A stretch of 64,000 nucleotides of DNA from Paenibacillus montanisoli (GCF_003268025.1 NZ_QLUW01000001.1:682001-746000), one strand, 5' to 3'. Positions 6,930-17,337 are shown, counted from the stretch's first letter. Notes: a model not told the origin generated them from the sequence alone. Numbers and translations are program-made.

Positions 6930-8810
6930 ATGAGCTATCGAAATCGAATTTACTATTTTGCTTTCGTTGATCTGATTATGGTCTGGGTAAGCCTATATCT
7001 GGCATACGCGCTTCATTTTGAGGGGAATATTCCTGATGAGTATGGTTCCCAGTATTTTATATATTCTGGAAGCGCTACGATCATCAGCATCGCCTGCATG
7101 TATTTGTTTAAGCAGTACAAACAAGTATGGCTGTATGCAAGCGTAAGTGAAATGCTTTCCGTGCTTAGGACGATTCTGTTAAGCTGCACATTGTCCTATT
7201 TGACGATACAGCTGATTAGCGATCAATCGATTCCGACCTATGTGCTGATCAATAATTTTGAGACTTTGCTATTCTTGACGATTGGAAGCCGGCTTGCATG
7301 GAGAGTTGCAAAAACATTCTACATAAGAAAGCAGCATGAACAAAAAACTGCATTAATCATTGGAGCGGGCGACTGCGGGAGATTAATTGCCAAAGAAATG
7401 CAGTTTAGCCGAACATGTTCTTTGCGTCCGGTCGGATTTATTGATGACAACATACTAAAGCGTAATCTTTTCATCAGCGGGTTGCCGGTGTTGGGTAGCA
7501 GGGAAGATATTCCACGAGTCGTAGAACGTTTTTCGGTTGATGAAATCATTATTGCCCTCCCCTCTCTCTCTCGTAAGGAAACTGCTGAAATTATTGATGT
7601 TTGCAAATCAACCAGAGCAAAGCTCAAAATCATTCCCCGTATTACGGATCTCATTCATGGCAGAGTTACGATTCAAGAGATGCGCGAAGTAAGTGTAGAG
7701 GATCTATTGGGACGTGATCCGGTGGCCGTGGATCTTCAAGGCATTGCCAATTACGTAGAAGGTCAAACCGTCCTGGTCACCGGTGCGGGTGGATCCATCG
7801 GATCAGAGCTATGCCGCCAAATTTCCCCTTTTTCACCAAAAACGTTACTTTTGCTCGGACACGGAGAAAACAGCATTTACACAATTGAGATGGAACTGAG
7901 GAAATCCTTTCCACATCTCCATCTGGAGACCGTTATCGCTGACATTAAAGATACCAATCGCATGGACGAAGTATTTCGTCAGCACCGGCCACAGGTTGTT
8001 TTCCATGCAGGAGCTCATAAGCATGTGCCGCTGATGGAGAAGAATTCGGCGGAAGCGGTAAAAAATAATGTGTTCGGCACGAAAAACCTGGCGGAATGCG
8101 CAGATAAGTATGGTGTGGATCGCTTTGTACTCATCTCTTCAGATAAAGCTGTTAATCCAACCAACGTTATGGGCACAACCAAAAGGATTGCGGAAATGGT
8201 TATTCAAAGCCTGAATAAGAACAGCAAAACGAAATTTGCAGCGGTTAGGTTCGGTAATGTACTAGGCAGCCGAGGAAGCGTAATTCCAAGATTTAAAGAG
8301 CAAATCGCACAAGGAGGACCGGTAACAGTAACCCATCCGGAGATGGTGCGGTACTTCATGACGATTCCTGAGGCGGTTCAACTTGTTATCCAGGCCGGAG
8401 CTCTTGCTGAAGGCGGAGAAACGTTCATTCTGGATATGGGCAAACCGGTGAAAATCGTAGATCTTGCGAAAGACTTGATCCGATTGTCCGGCTTCGAACC
8501 GAATATCGACATCGAGATAACCTACAGCGGTATTCGGCCGGGTGAAAAAATGTATGAGGAATTATTAACCGACGAAGAGGGACTTACCTCAACGAAGCAC
8601 GATCGAATTTTTATAGGCCGGTCATCTTCAATGAATCGTACGGAGCTGGAGTTTGAATTGAGGCGGTTAGAGAGAGTGGTTGGAGAAGGGGATTCGGCCG
8701 TAAGAGAAATGTTGAAGCATCTGGTACCATCCTATCAGACGTCTGGAACAGTTGAAGAGCCTGCCAAGTCCGATCAAAGAAAAAGGGAATTATCGCTTGT
8801 TTCTCCTTGA
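6930..8810 (+). CDS. Membrane-bound nucleotide-sugar 4,6-dehydratase (CapD/EpsC type)
   Basis: 626 residues behind GGGGGAGAT. Four N-terminal membrane helices (from FAFVDLIMVWVSLYLAYAL) precede a first nucleotide-binding domain (GAGDCGRLIAKE near 145). The catalytic SDR domain starts with VTGAGGSIGSE near 283 and carries SSDKAVNPTNVMGTTKR near 414. In this subfamily Met takes the place of the usual catalytic Tyr in the YxxxK motif, as seen here. Known members convert UDP-GlcNAc to the 4-keto-6-deoxy sugar. With the DegT aminotransferase at 28007 and the sugar transferase at 29205 it could supply an amino-deoxy first sugar. It opens a long operon under operators E and F. Confidence 0.88.
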   Translation: MSYRNRIYYFAFVDLIMVWVSLYLAYALHFEGNIPDEYGSQYFIYSGSATIISIACMYLFKQYKQVWLYASVSEMLSVLRTILLSCTLSYLTIQLISDQSIPTYVLINNFETLLFLTIGSRLAWRVAKTFYIRKQHEQKTALIIGAGDCGRLIAKEMQFSRTCSLRPVGFIDDNILKRNLFISGLPVLGSREDIPRVVERFSVDEIIIALPSLSRKETAEIIDVCKSTRAKLKIIPRITDLIHGRVTIQEMREVSVEDLLGRDPVAVDLQGIANYVEGQTVLVTGAGGSIGSELCRQISPFSPKTLLLLGHGENSIYTIEMELRKSFPHLHLETVIADIKDTNRMDEVFRQHRPQVVFHAGAHKHVPLMEKNSAEAVKNNVFGTKNLAECADKYGVDRFVLISSDKAVNPTNVMGTTKRIAEMVIQSLNKNSKTKFAAVRFGNVLGSRGSVIPRFKEQIAQGGPVTVTHPEMVRYFMTIPEAVQLVIQAGALAEGGETFILDMGKPVKIVDLAKDLIRLSGFEPNIDIEITYSGIRPGEKMYEELLTDEEGLTSTKHDRIFIGRSSSMNRTELEFELRRLERVVGEGDSAVREMLKHLVPSYQTSGTVEEPAKSDQRKRELSLVSP

Positions 8811-8861
8811 GTCAGCTTGATCTATGAAGCAGCCAATACATTTATGAGGTGAAGAAGTACG

Positions 8862-9893
8862 ATGAATATTCTAGTAACGGGATGCGCGGGGTTTATAGGA
8901 TTCCATGTCGCGCAGAGGCTGTTGGAGGACGGTTATACCGTAGTCGGTGCAGACAATGTAAATGACTATTACGATATTGGATTGAAAGAAGCGAGACTCA
9001 GCAGATTAAACAGTTACGAACGATTTTACTTCCGCAGATTAGCGATTGAGAACAATTCGGATGTAATTGAGTTATTTAATGGAAATGAATTCCAATGCGT
9101 CATTCACCTTGCGGCGCAAGCGGGGGTCCGCTACAGCATTCAAAACCCGCATGCTTACATCCAATCGAACCTTGTTGCTTTTACGAATATATTGGAAGGC
9201 TGCCGTAATCATCAAATCCGGCATTTATTGTATGCCTCCTCAAGTTCGGTTTACGGAGCGAATGTCAAAATGCCGTTTTCCGCTCATGACAATGTCGATC
9301 ATCCGGTTAGCTTATATGCCGCGACGAAAAAAGCAAATGAGCTGCTGGCTCATACCTATAGTCATCTATACGGTCTACCAACCACCGGCCTTCGCTTCTT
9401 CACCGTTTACGGGCCTTGGGGCAGACCGGATATGGCCTACTTCAGCTTTACCAAAAACATCATCGAGGATAAGACTATTCAGGTGTTTAATCATGGACTT
9501 ATGAGAAGAGATTTCACTTATATCGACGATATCGTTGAAGGTATTGTGAGATTAATGAACTGCCCGCCGACGGAAAATCGGAGCTGGGATCGTGAATTCC
9601 CCGACCCAGCTAGCAGTTATGCGCCGTACCGCATATTTAATATCGGCAACAACCAGCCTGAGGAGTTAATGTTACTGATCAATATCATCGAGGAGCTGGT
9701 GGGCAAGAAGGCTAGGGTTGAATTTAAGCCCATGCAGCAGGGCGATGTGGTCGCGACTTATGCGGATATCCAAGACATCCAACAGCTTGTCGATTTCAAG
9801 CCGGCTACGACGCTCCGTCAAGGGTTAGAGCGATTTGTGGGCTGGTACATGAGCTATTATTCAAAACAAGGCAACGAGGTGAGAACAATATGA
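8862..9893 (+). CDS. UDP-glucuronate 4-epimerase-like SDR enzyme
   Basis: 343 residues behind GAGGTGAAG. TGCAGFIGFHVAQRLL binds NAD, SSSSVYG supplies the Ser, and YAATKKANE is the YxxxK active site. The NVNDYYDIGLKEARL stretch and overall length match LspL/CapI-type UDP-glucuronate 4-epimerases. With GalU (20656) and UDP-glucose dehydrogenase (21559) this gives a complete route from glucose-1-phosphate to UDP-galacturonate, implying uronic acid in the polymer. The stop overlaps the next ATG (ATGA). Confidence 0.85.
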   Translation: MNILVTGCAGFIGFHVAQRLLEDGYTVVGADNVNDYYDIGLKEARLSRLNSYERFYFRRLAIENNSDVIELFNGNEFQCVIHLAAQAGVRYSIQNPHAYIQSNLVAFTNILEGCRNHQIRHLLYASSSSVYGANVKMPFSAHDNVDHPVSLYAATKKANELLAHTYSHLYGLPTTGLRFFTVYGPWGRPDMAYFSFTKNIIEDKTIQVFNHGLMRRDFTYIDDIVEGIVRLMNCPPTENRSWDREFPDPASSYAPYRIFNIGNNQPEELMLLINIIEELVGKKARVEFKPMQQGDVVATYADIQDIQQLVDFKPATTLRQGLERFVGWYMSYYSKQGNEVRTI

Positions 9894-11059
9894 GCAAGGT
9901 TGCACATATATGTACCTCAAGCAGCAGCCATAAGATCTTAGTGGATAAATTAATGCTCATGAAGCAAAGAGGCTATGACATTCATCTCATCTCATCTCAA
10001 GAAGGCTATGACGAAGAGATGATGAAGCAATACACGTTAAAGTTAAAGTTTGTCCCGATGAATCGCAGCATTCGACCTTTTCAAGACCTGCGGTCTATTT
10101 ATCGACTGATCAGACTGATTAAACTCGAAAGATACGATATTGTTCATACTCATACAGCTAAAGCAGGACTAATTGGCAGGATAGCCGCATGGATAACCCG
10201 AACGCCATTAATTGTCCATACGACACACGGGCTCCCCTTCTATGAGGGACAGGGAGCACTAAAGAACTGGATGTACAGGACGCTGGAAATAGTAGGATCC
10301 TTTTTTTGTGATGCGATTGCGTCTCAAAATAAAGAAGACATAGTTAAAATAAAAGATTTTGCTCCGGGCAAAAGAGTTTTCTATGAAGGAAATGGAGTCG
10401 ATCTTGATCATCTGGACCGTAGGAAGGCCTCCATCACGCGCGAAGAGCTGCAAAAACTGAGATACGACTTGCAGATCGATTCTTCCAAAAAAGTACTGTT
10501 GGTCGCTGCAAGGCTTGAGCCGGTTAAGAATCACTCCTTTTTGTTGGCTGGCATCCAGCAACTGGTTCAATCCGGAAAAACGAACTTTGTATGCTTATTA
10601 GCCGGCAAAGGACCGCTCGAATCGCAAATTCGAGCTGAGATCTCGGCGTTCGGTCTAGAAGAGTATGTGAGATTAATCGGTCATCAATCAGACATATACC
10701 CCTATATTCAATTAGCGGATCTGATTTCGTTAACCTCGGAAAAGGAAGGAATCCCGCGAATCATCATGGAAGCGATGGCTTTCTCAAAGCCGGTTATTGC
10801 AAGCGATGTCCTCGGTACTCGTGAACTTGTTCAGCATATGAACACAGGCTTGCTAGTTCCATATTTGCAGGAAAAAGAGCTGGCTAATGCGTTGAAACAA
10901 GTGCTATTCAATGATGAATGGGGTAAGTTGCTGGGACAAAACGGGCGCAAGGTCATCGAGAGAGAGTTTACCGAAGAAGCCGTAACGCAGCGAATTGACC
11001 ATTACTACCGTCAACTGAATGGTGGCGTTGTTGTCAAACGTCAAATTGAATTTTCATAA
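9890..11059 (+). CDS. GT4-family glycosyltransferase
   Basis: 389 residues. The N-terminal half has VHTHTAKAGLIGRIAAW, the acceptor-side GT4 pattern. The C-terminal half has VAARLEPVKNHSFLL and EKEGIPRIIMEAMAFSKPVI, the EX7E donor-binding region. It most resembles the PglA / galacturonate- or GalNAc-adding branch. It is the only classical glycosyltransferase I recognise in the island besides the initiating transferase, which suggests either a very short repeat unit or further transferases elsewhere. A terminator follows at 11089. Confidence 0.85.
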   Translation: MSKVAHICTSSSSHKILVDKLMLMKQRGYDIHLISSQEGYDEEMMKQYTLKLKFVPMNRSIRPFQDLRSIYRLIRLIKLERYDIVHTHTAKAGLIGRIAAWITRTPLIVHTTHGLPFYEGQGALKNWMYRTLEIVGSFFCDAIASQNKEDIVKIKDFAPGKRVFYEGNGVDLDHLDRRKASITREELQKLRYDLQIDSSKKVLLVAARLEPVKNHSFLLAGIQQLVQSGKTNFVCLLAGKGPLESQIRAEISAFGLEEYVRLIGHQSDIYPYIQLADLISLTSEKEGIPRIIMEAMAFSKPVIASDVLGTRELVQHMNTGLLVPYLQEKELANALKQVLFNDEWGKLLGQNGRKVIEREFTEEAVTQRIDHYYRQLNGGVVVKRQIEFS

Positions 11060-11088
11060 TAAAAAGATATCCTTCAACATTCGCAGAA

Positions 11089-11117
11089 AAAGAGGATATG
11101 AGGCTCCTCTTTTTTTG
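11089..11117 (+). terminator. Rho-independent terminator
   Basis: AAAAAGAGGA and TCCTCTTTTTTT form a stem with a T run after the GT4 gene. Confidence 0.8.
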
Positions 11118-11164
11118 CATGTGAGTTGTGACAAAAATTGTATTTTATACAGAGGAGGATTTGC

Positions 11165-12451
11165 ATGAGGAAACGGTCTATGCAGAAACCGCTCAAGCTG
11201 TTCCTGGTTTTATCACTCTTTCTCTCCATAAACCTACTGAATCCACTGTTATCGTTTGCTCATGACACGTCACAAAAAGATGAAGCAACGGAAATTCAAT
11301 TGTACGAGAAATGGATGGATGTGGTGGAGCATACCCTGATCGAGAACAATGTTTTGGATAGTCGGGCTCATTTCGCAAAGCACTCCCATGATCAACTAAT
11401 TACAAGAATTGACTACTTGATCATGTTAATGAAAACCTTGTACTCCGATAAAGAGTTAAAAGGTCGGCTTAAAAACGTGAAATCTTGTTCTTTTTCAGAT
11501 GTAAAGGATAAAGAAGCTTGCAAATATTTGGAGCTAGCTAGAACGCTGAAAATATGCAGCGGATTTCCTAACGGTTCATTCAATCCGGGAAGAAGCATTA
11601 CTCGGGCCGAGATGCTGGCGTTTACCATGAAGGCGATCCCGTTTAAAGTATCGGTCGGAGGGCCGCAGCAGGAATTTCCCGACGTCGGTAAAAATCATTG
11701 GGCCTATGGCGCCGTTGCGTCGTCCGTACAGCTTAAGCTAATTGAAGGGTTCCCTGATGGGACATTCAAACCGAATCAACCGGTTAAGCAAGGCGAAGGA
11801 ATGGTCGTTCTCTACGATATTCTAAAGCTAATGAAGCAAATGAAGACGCAAGATACAAGCAGTTCGAATTCCAAGCCTTCAAAGGAGCAGCCGGCAGAGG
11901 AATCTTCCGATGAATTTTTTATTGTTTGGAGTCACGAGATGGACGCCGATAGAAATGTCGTTGCGCCCGGAGATAAGGTTCCGTTGGAAATCGAGCTCGT
12001 TAATCCTACTCAGGAACCTGTTCAATTGAAATGGAGCTTCAATGGAGGCATGATTACCCAGCAAAGAGGGTTAGTATCGTTATGGACTGCGCCTATGGAA
12101 GAGGGAGAATACACGATAACGGTGAAAGCCACGCTTCCTTCGGGTGCTGTGACATCGATTACGAATCATATGGTCGTTTCCAATCTGGCTTTAGAAGAAG
12201 AATTTAAGTTTTCGGATCCCGCCAATTTCATCGGCGAAGAGCTGGATGATATTGATTCAGATGGGGATGGACTAATGGATTACGAAGAGAAATCATTGGG
12301 AACCAATCCTGAGCGTACTGATACGGACAACGATGGATTGGATGACTACTATGAGGTAATGGTATTTGGTTCAAATCCGTTAGCTGCTGACTCAAACTCA
12401 GATGGCGTGCCGGATGGGAAGGTTTGCGATTCAACTGGTTCATGCAAGTGA
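11165..12451 (+). CDS. Secreted SLH-domain protein with Ca-binding type-3-like repeats
   Basis: I chose ATG 11165 because GAGGAGG lies just upstream; it gives 428 residues. A signal peptide (LFLVLSLFLSINLLNPLLSFA) is followed by two SLH modules (CSFSDVKDKEACKYLELA...GFPNGSFNPGRSITRAE and FPDVGKNHWAYGAV...GFPDGTFKPNQ), which bind pyruvylated wall polysaccharide. A linker rich in Ser/Lys/Glu and an Ig-like segment lead to a C-terminal run of DSDGDGLMDYEE, DTDNDGLDDYYE and DSNSDGVPDG, thrombospondin-type-3-like calcium motifs. It is likely a cell-surface protein that tethers or organises the exopolysaccharide. Confidence 0.85.
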   Translation: MRKRSMQKPLKLFLVLSLFLSINLLNPLLSFAHDTSQKDEATEIQLYEKWMDVVEHTLIENNVLDSRAHFAKHSHDQLITRIDYLIMLMKTLYSDKELKGRLKNVKSCSFSDVKDKEACKYLELARTLKICSGFPNGSFNPGRSITRAEMLAFTMKAIPFKVSVGGPQQEFPDVGKNHWAYGAVASSVQLKLIEGFPDGTFKPNQPVKQGEGMVVLYDILKLMKQMKTQDTSSSNSKPSKEQPAEESSDEFFIVWSHEMDADRNVVAPGDKVPLEIELVNPTQEPVQLKWSFNGGMITQQRGLVSLWTAPMEEGEYTITVKATLPSGAVTSITNHMVVSNLALEEEFKFSDPANFIGEELDDIDSDGDGLMDYEEKSLGTNPERTDTDNDGLDDYYEVMVFGSNPLAADSNSDGVPDGKVCDSTGSCK

Positions 12452-12478
12452 TGTACTAACTGATATCGGGGGATGTCA

Positions 12479-15400
12479 ATGAATCTATTTGATCAAGACT
12501 CCATAAGTGAGTCCGTTTCTGGATCGTGGTACAAAGAGAGATCTGATGTCATTCTCCGTATTGTACTGATTATCGCGTTTACGTTATTGATGATGAATGT
12601 CAATGCGACATCTGCGATGGCGGCAGGAGAGCCTACTGGACAGGTCACGATTCTCCACGATACACATATTCATGGTAGATATTATATGCCAAATACACCG
12701 GCCGAAAATATGGCAAACTTATTTGGCGTAGCCAGAAAGATCGAAAAAGACAAGCCCAATGCATTATATCTTGCAAACGGTGATGATATTGCCACCTCGG
12801 TCATATCAGACGTTTTTCAGGGTAAGCATATTATCGATGCTTTTAATGCAAGCCCAGTCGATTACGATACGTTCGGAAATCATGATTTCGATTATGGATC
12901 GAACGTTCTGAGGCAAAGAGTTTCGGAAAGCAATTTCACATGGTTAACCGCCAATATTTATGACAGAAGAACAAATGATATATTTGCCAAAGAGACGGGC
13001 AAGGTTCAAAAATACGTTATTAAAGAAGTGAACGGGATCAAGGTTGGTATAACCGGGCTGGGCATAAAAGGCTCTTTCATGGATCTCACTGAAATCGAGA
13101 TTAAAGATCCAGTAACGGTGATGAAAGCTCTTATCCCTGAAATGAAACAAGCAGGTGCGGATATCATTGTAGTGACGTCTCATTTGGGCAATAAGCAAGC
13201 TAGACTTTTGGCTTCTCAGGTGGACGGTATCGCAGTACTGGTAGGCGATCATAGCGAAAGCATATTGGATACCCCCGAAGTGGTCAACAAAACGATTTTG
13301 TCATTCAGGGGATGCGAATTTGAATTTTTAGGAGAGCTGACACTGCAGGTCAGCAACGGGAAAGTAACAAGCTATCAATACGTCAGACATAGTGTTGCCG
13401 AAGAGGCGGCACAACCGGGATTCGCGCCCGATCCAGGAGTGAAGACGGTGACGGATCGTTACATCGCGCAACTGACCTCTACAATAATCGGCAGCAATTC
13501 AAACGCGTTGGAAACACGAAGCAGCATTATTCGAAAGAAAGAGACAGGTATAGGGAATTACGTGACAGATGTCATGCGTGCCTGGAGAAACAGCGATGTC
13601 GCTCTTTATTATTCAGGTGCTATCGCTACTAATAAAGTTTATAATCCGGGCAACATCAGCCAAAAGATGGTATTAGATCTTTTGCCTCAAACTCTTGAAA
13701 TCGTAGAATTGCGGGTTACCGGAAAACAGCTCCTCAGCACACTGGAGAACGGCGTAAGCAAAGTAGAGAATAGCGATGTTAGATTTCCTCAGGTTAGCGG
13801 CATTAGCTTTTCCTATGATTCTGCTAAACCGTTAGGACAACGCATTGTGAAGGCAACTATTAAAGGAGTGCCAATCGATCCCACTGCAACTTATACGGTG
13901 GCGACTGCCGATTATATGGCGAGCGGGGCAATGGGATACGCAGATTTAGCTAATGCGGTGTTTGTGACTAACCCTGAAACGGGTCCATTGATCACGACGT
14001 TGGTCATGAACCAAATTGCACAAGATCATGTCATATCGCCGGAGTTGGAGGGGCGCATCATTGCCAACGATTTCGTAGCTCCGGAAACAAGGCTTAAGTT
14101 GCAAGACTCTACTCCTGCAATGCCGAACGGACTTAACGGATGGTACACCCAAGACATTGCGTTCACGCTTGTAGCCTCTGATTCGTTATCGGGTGTTGCC
14201 AAGACGGAATACCGGATAAACGGAGGGAAATGGTTCCAGGTCCTTAACGATGCTGCAGTAACGCTCTCAACAGACGGCAAGTATATCATTGATTACCGCA
14301 GCTGGGATGTTGCAGGCAACGTGGAATCGGTAAAAACGGTAAGCTATTATGTGGATAAGACGGCACCTGTGACGATTGCCACGATAAATCCGGAGTCAAA
14401 CGAAGGATCATACGCTGCTGATGTAACCTTCAGCTTGACAGCCAGTGATGCGGCATCCGTAATGAAGACGGAATATCGGATCAATGACGGAGCGTGGATG
14501 GTTTACGGCGATCCATTAGTCTTTACCGAAGACGGTGCTTATACGATCGAGTATCGCAGTACGGATGAAGCCGGCAATGAGGAAATAATGCAAACAGAAA
14601 GTTTCACAATTGCCAAGGCGATTCCGGATACTGCTGCTCCCGTAACAACCGCCAATCTCAATCCGGGCTCACCGGACGTAAACAGCGGATGGTACAGGTC
14701 TGATGTGCAAATCACATTCACAGCTGCAGACGATCAGTCGGGCGTTGCGCAAACGGAATATAGAGTGAACAGTGCTAGTTGGATCCCTTACACTGGTGTA
14801 TTATCGATTTCAACGAACGGACTGCATACCATCGAGTACCGCAGTAAGGATATTGTGGGAAACGTGGAAATTGTCCAATCCATAAGCCTTAAGGTGGATA
14901 AAACGGCACCGGTAACTACGATCGCATTGGATCCGGCATTAACCGGAGGAACTTATCCTACCGATGTAACGGTTAGCCTCGCGGCCAGTGACATAACATC
15001 AGGTATTGCGATGACGGAATATCGTATCAATAGCGGAGTTTGGTCCGATTATAGCGCTCCTATGCTCTTTACCGAAGATGGAGCATATACGATCGAGTAT
15101 CGGAGTACCGATGCAGCCGGAAACGCGGAGTCTATAAAGACGGTTCACTTCTTTATTTCCAAATCGCAACTGGATAATACAGCCCCAAATACAACGGTTT
15201 CACTCCATCCGGTTACGCCTGATGGCGGCAGCGGATGGTATAGGTCCGATGTGAGTGTCTTATTCTCCGGTACAGATGATATGTCGGGAATAGCGGTAAC
15301 GGAATACAGCATAAACGGTGGAAGCTGGTTCGCATACCATGGAGCTTTAACGATTCCATCGGACGGAACTTACATCATGGAGTACCGCAGCAAAGATATA

Positions 15401-17326
15401 GCAGGAAACGTGGAATCTATTCAATCCGTGAACTTCAAAGTGGATAAAACGGCGCCGGAAACGACGATCTCGATGGATCCGGTGCCGAGCGGAGGGGCTT
15501 ACCTTAACGATGTTACGGTCAGCCTGGCAGCCAGCGACGCAGCATCTGGCATAGCGAAGACGGAATATCGCATTAATGAAGGAACGTGGACGGATTACAG
15601 CAATCCGCTGCTCTTCACCGAGCATGGTGCCTATACGATCGAGTATCGGAGCACCGATGCGGCCGGGAACGAGGAGTTCCTTAAAACCGTAAGCTTTTCC
15701 ATTGCGAGTCCGGCTCAGGATGTTACGGCTCCAAGCACAAGTGTTGCTCTCCAGCCGGGAACGCCTGATGGTAGCAGTGGATGGTATCGGTCCGATGTGG
15801 GGATCACCCTCTCGGCAACTGACGATCAGTCGGGTGTAGCGCAAACGGAGTATCGCATCAACAACGGTAGCTGGGTTCCTTACAACGGTACGCTGACGGT
15901 CTCGACAGACGACACGTATACCATTGAGTACCGTAGCACGGACGCCGCTGGAAACGAGGAATCTGCTAAATCCGTGAACTTCAAAGTGGATAAAAGGGCG
16001 CCGGAAACGACGATTTCAATGGATCCAGTGCCGAGCGGAGGGGTTTACCTTACCAATGTAACGATCGGCTTGGCATCAAGTGACGCGGCATCTGGTATTT
16101 CGAAGATCGAGTATCGCATCGGAGACGGAGCGTGGATGGATTACAGCAATCCATTGTTTTTTACCGAAAATGCCGCGTATACCATCGAATATAGGAGCAC
16201 CGATGCAGCCGGAAATGTGGAATCCGTCAAAACGGTAAGCTTCTCAATAGCCAAGCCGGTTCCGGATTATACCGCACCCGTTACAACCATTGTACTCAAT
16301 CCGGTTACGCCGGGAGGCAGCAACGGATGGTACGTATCCAATGTAAGCATTACTTATTCCGCAACTGATGATCTATCGGGTGTATCACAAACGGAATATA
16401 GTATCAACGGCTTAAACTGGGTTCCTTACAGTGGCGGATTAACAATCACATCTGACGGAATGTACACGATTGAGTACCGCAGCAGGGATATTGCCGGAAA
16501 CGTAGAATCATCCAAAAAAGTGAGCTTTAAGTTGGATAAAACAGCCCCTGCTACAATTATTGTGACAACCCCAAGTCAGCCAGGAGGGAAAGACGGATGG
16601 TACACAAGTAATGTTACCGTTTCCTTCTCCGCTTCAAATGATGTATCCGGAGTAGCAAGAACGGAATATCGCACGAACGGCGGGAGTTGGACCTTGGTCA
16701 CTAACGGTACATTATCGATATCATCGGATGGTATAATCGAATACCGCAGCATTGATAATGCCGGAAACGTTGAAACGCCGAAGTCGATCAAAATCGATAA
16801 AACCGCCCCAAGTTCAACGTACAAATTCAACAAGCCTGTGAATGGCCTGAATGGGTGGTATACAATAAAGGTATATATTTACCTTTACCTGAAAGACAAC
16901 TTGTACGGGTCAGGTGTAACACAGCTAGAGTACCGAATCAATGGCGGGAATTGGGTTGCCTATAACGCTGACGATGCAGTGCCATTGACAGCAGATGGGG
17001 TATTTAATGTAGAGTATCGCAGTATTGATGCCGCAGGAAACGTGCAACAGGTTTCAATAGGGAACGTCTATGTTGATAGAACGGCACCGATTTCTACAGC
17101 GGCTAGTCCTACAGCACCTAGCGGAGGCAAAAATCTAGTCATATCAGTAAATGAGGCAGTGTCGGGTGTTGCCAAAACTGAATATCGAGTCAATGGCGGA
17201 GCATGGATAGCGTACACTGGCGCGGTTAATTTCAACGTTCAAGGCAGCTACTTAGTTGAGTACCGCAGTACGGATAATGCGGGAAATGTGGAAGTGGCGA
17301 AAACGATAACGATCCCGATTAATTAA
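12479..17326 (+). CDS. Giant surface 5'-nucleotidase-like protein with 12 tandem domains
   Basis: ATG 12479 is 6 bases after GGGGG and gives 1615 residues; an ATG two codons earlier touches that site. After a hydrophobic export segment (near 25-48) comes a metallophosphoesterase domain with HDTHIHG (Asp61, His63), NGDD, GNHDFD (Asn134, His135) and SHLG. The last family motif, normally GxHxH, reads GDHSE with Glu260 where His is expected. A 5'-nucleotidase C-terminal domain follows (ETGIGNYVTDVMRAW), but the usual GGGIR loop is SGAIATN. Residues about 533-1615 are 12 repeats of roughly 90 residues (DKTAPVT ... TEYRINGGSW ... YTIEYRSTDAAGNVE), the OmpL47-type beta-rich module. No LPXTG or SLH anchor is seen. 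Activity on nucleotides is doubtful; a surface adhesin or polymer-binding role is inferred. Confidence 0.82.
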   Translation: MNLFDQDSISESVSGSWYKERSDVILRIVLIIAFTLLMMNVNATSAMAAGEPTGQVTILHDTHIHGRYYMPNTPAENMANLFGVARKIEKDKPNALYLANGDDIATSVISDVFQGKHIIDAFNASPVDYDTFGNHDFDYGSNVLRQRVSESNFTWLTANIYDRRTNDIFAKETGKVQKYVIKEVNGIKVGITGLGIKGSFMDLTEIEIKDPVTVMKALIPEMKQAGADIIVVTSHLGNKQARLLASQVDGIAVLVGDHSESILDTPEVVNKTILSFRGCEFEFLGELTLQVSNGKVTSYQYVRHSVAEEAAQPGFAPDPGVKTVTDRYIAQLTSTIIGSNSNALETRSSIIRKKETGIGNYVTDVMRAWRNSDVALYYSGAIATNKVYNPGNISQKMVLDLLPQTLEIVELRVTGKQLLSTLENGVSKVENSDVRFPQVSGISFSYDSAKPLGQRIVKATIKGVPIDPTATYTVATADYMASGAMGYADLANAVFVTNPETGPLITTLVMNQIAQDHVISPELEGRIIANDFVAPETRLKLQDSTPAMPNGLNGWYTQDIAFTLVASDSLSGVAKTEYRINGGKWFQVLNDAAVTLSTDGKYIIDYRSWDVAGNVESVKTVSYYVDKTAPVTIATINPESNEGSYAADVTFSLTASDAASVMKTEYRINDGAWMVYGDPLVFTEDGAYTIEYRSTDEAGNEEIMQTESFTIAKAIPDTAAPVTTANLNPGSPDVNSGWYRSDVQITFTAADDQSGVAQTEYRVNSASWIPYTGVLSISTNGLHTIEYRSKDIVGNVEIVQSISLKVDKTAPVTTIALDPALTGGTYPTDVTVSLAASDITSGIAMTEYRINSGVWSDYSAPMLFTEDGAYTIEYRSTDAAGNAESIKTVHFFISKSQLDNTAPNTTVSLHPVTPDGGSGWYRSDVSVLFSGTDDMSGIAVTEYSINGGSWFAYHGALTIPSDGTYIMEYRSKDIAGNVESIQSVNFKVDKTAPETTISMDPVPSGGAYLNDVTVSLAASDAASGIAKTEYRINEGTWTDYSNPLLFTEHGAYTIEYRSTDAAGNEEFLKTVSFSIASPAQDVTAPSTSVALQPGTPDGSSGWYRSDVGITLSATDDQSGVAQTEYRINNGSWVPYNGTLTVSTDDTYTIEYRSTDAAGNEESAKSVNFKVDKRAPETTISMDPVPSGGVYLTNVTIGLASSDAASGISKIEYRIGDGAWMDYSNPLFFTENAAYTIEYRSTDAAGNVESVKTVSFSIAKPVPDYTAPVTTIVLNPVTPGGSNGWYVSNVSITYSATDDLSGVSQTEYSINGLNWVPYSGGLTITSDGMYTIEYRSRDIAGNVESSKKVSFKLDKTAPATIIVTTPSQPGGKDGWYTSNVTVSFSASNDVSGVARTEYRTNGGSWTLVTNGTLSISSDGIIEYRSIDNAGNVETPKSIKIDKTAPSSTYKFNKPVNGLNGWYTIKVYIYLYLKDNLYGSGVTQLEYRINGGNWVAYNADDAVPLTADGVFNVEYRSIDAAGNVQQVSIGNVYVDRTAPISTAASPTAPSGGKNLVISVNEAVSGVAKTEYRVNGGAWIAYTGAVNFNVQGSYLVEYRSTDNAGNVEVAKTITIPIN
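14075..17320 (+). repeat. Twelve tandem domain repeats, partly in 546-bp dyads
   Basis: Each unit starts near D-x-TAP and ends near AGN-x-E. Two forms alternate: one with GWYxSDV and one with the shorter GGxYxxDV. Pairs of the two forms repeat with a 546-bp period between about 14.6 and 16.5 kb, where DNA identity is also high. The last three units are more divergent. This is a coding repeat, not a CRISPR array. Confidence 0.85.
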
Positions 17327-17337
17327 TTGTTTTACAA

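Noticed and set aside
11120..11155. An eleventh operator before the SLH gene (GTGAC...TTGTAT)
   Set aside because: The arms are mismatched and the spacing is off by one base.
14075..17320. A CRISPR or satellite repeat array
   Set aside because: The 546-bp period keeps one reading frame and encodes regular beta-rich domains.
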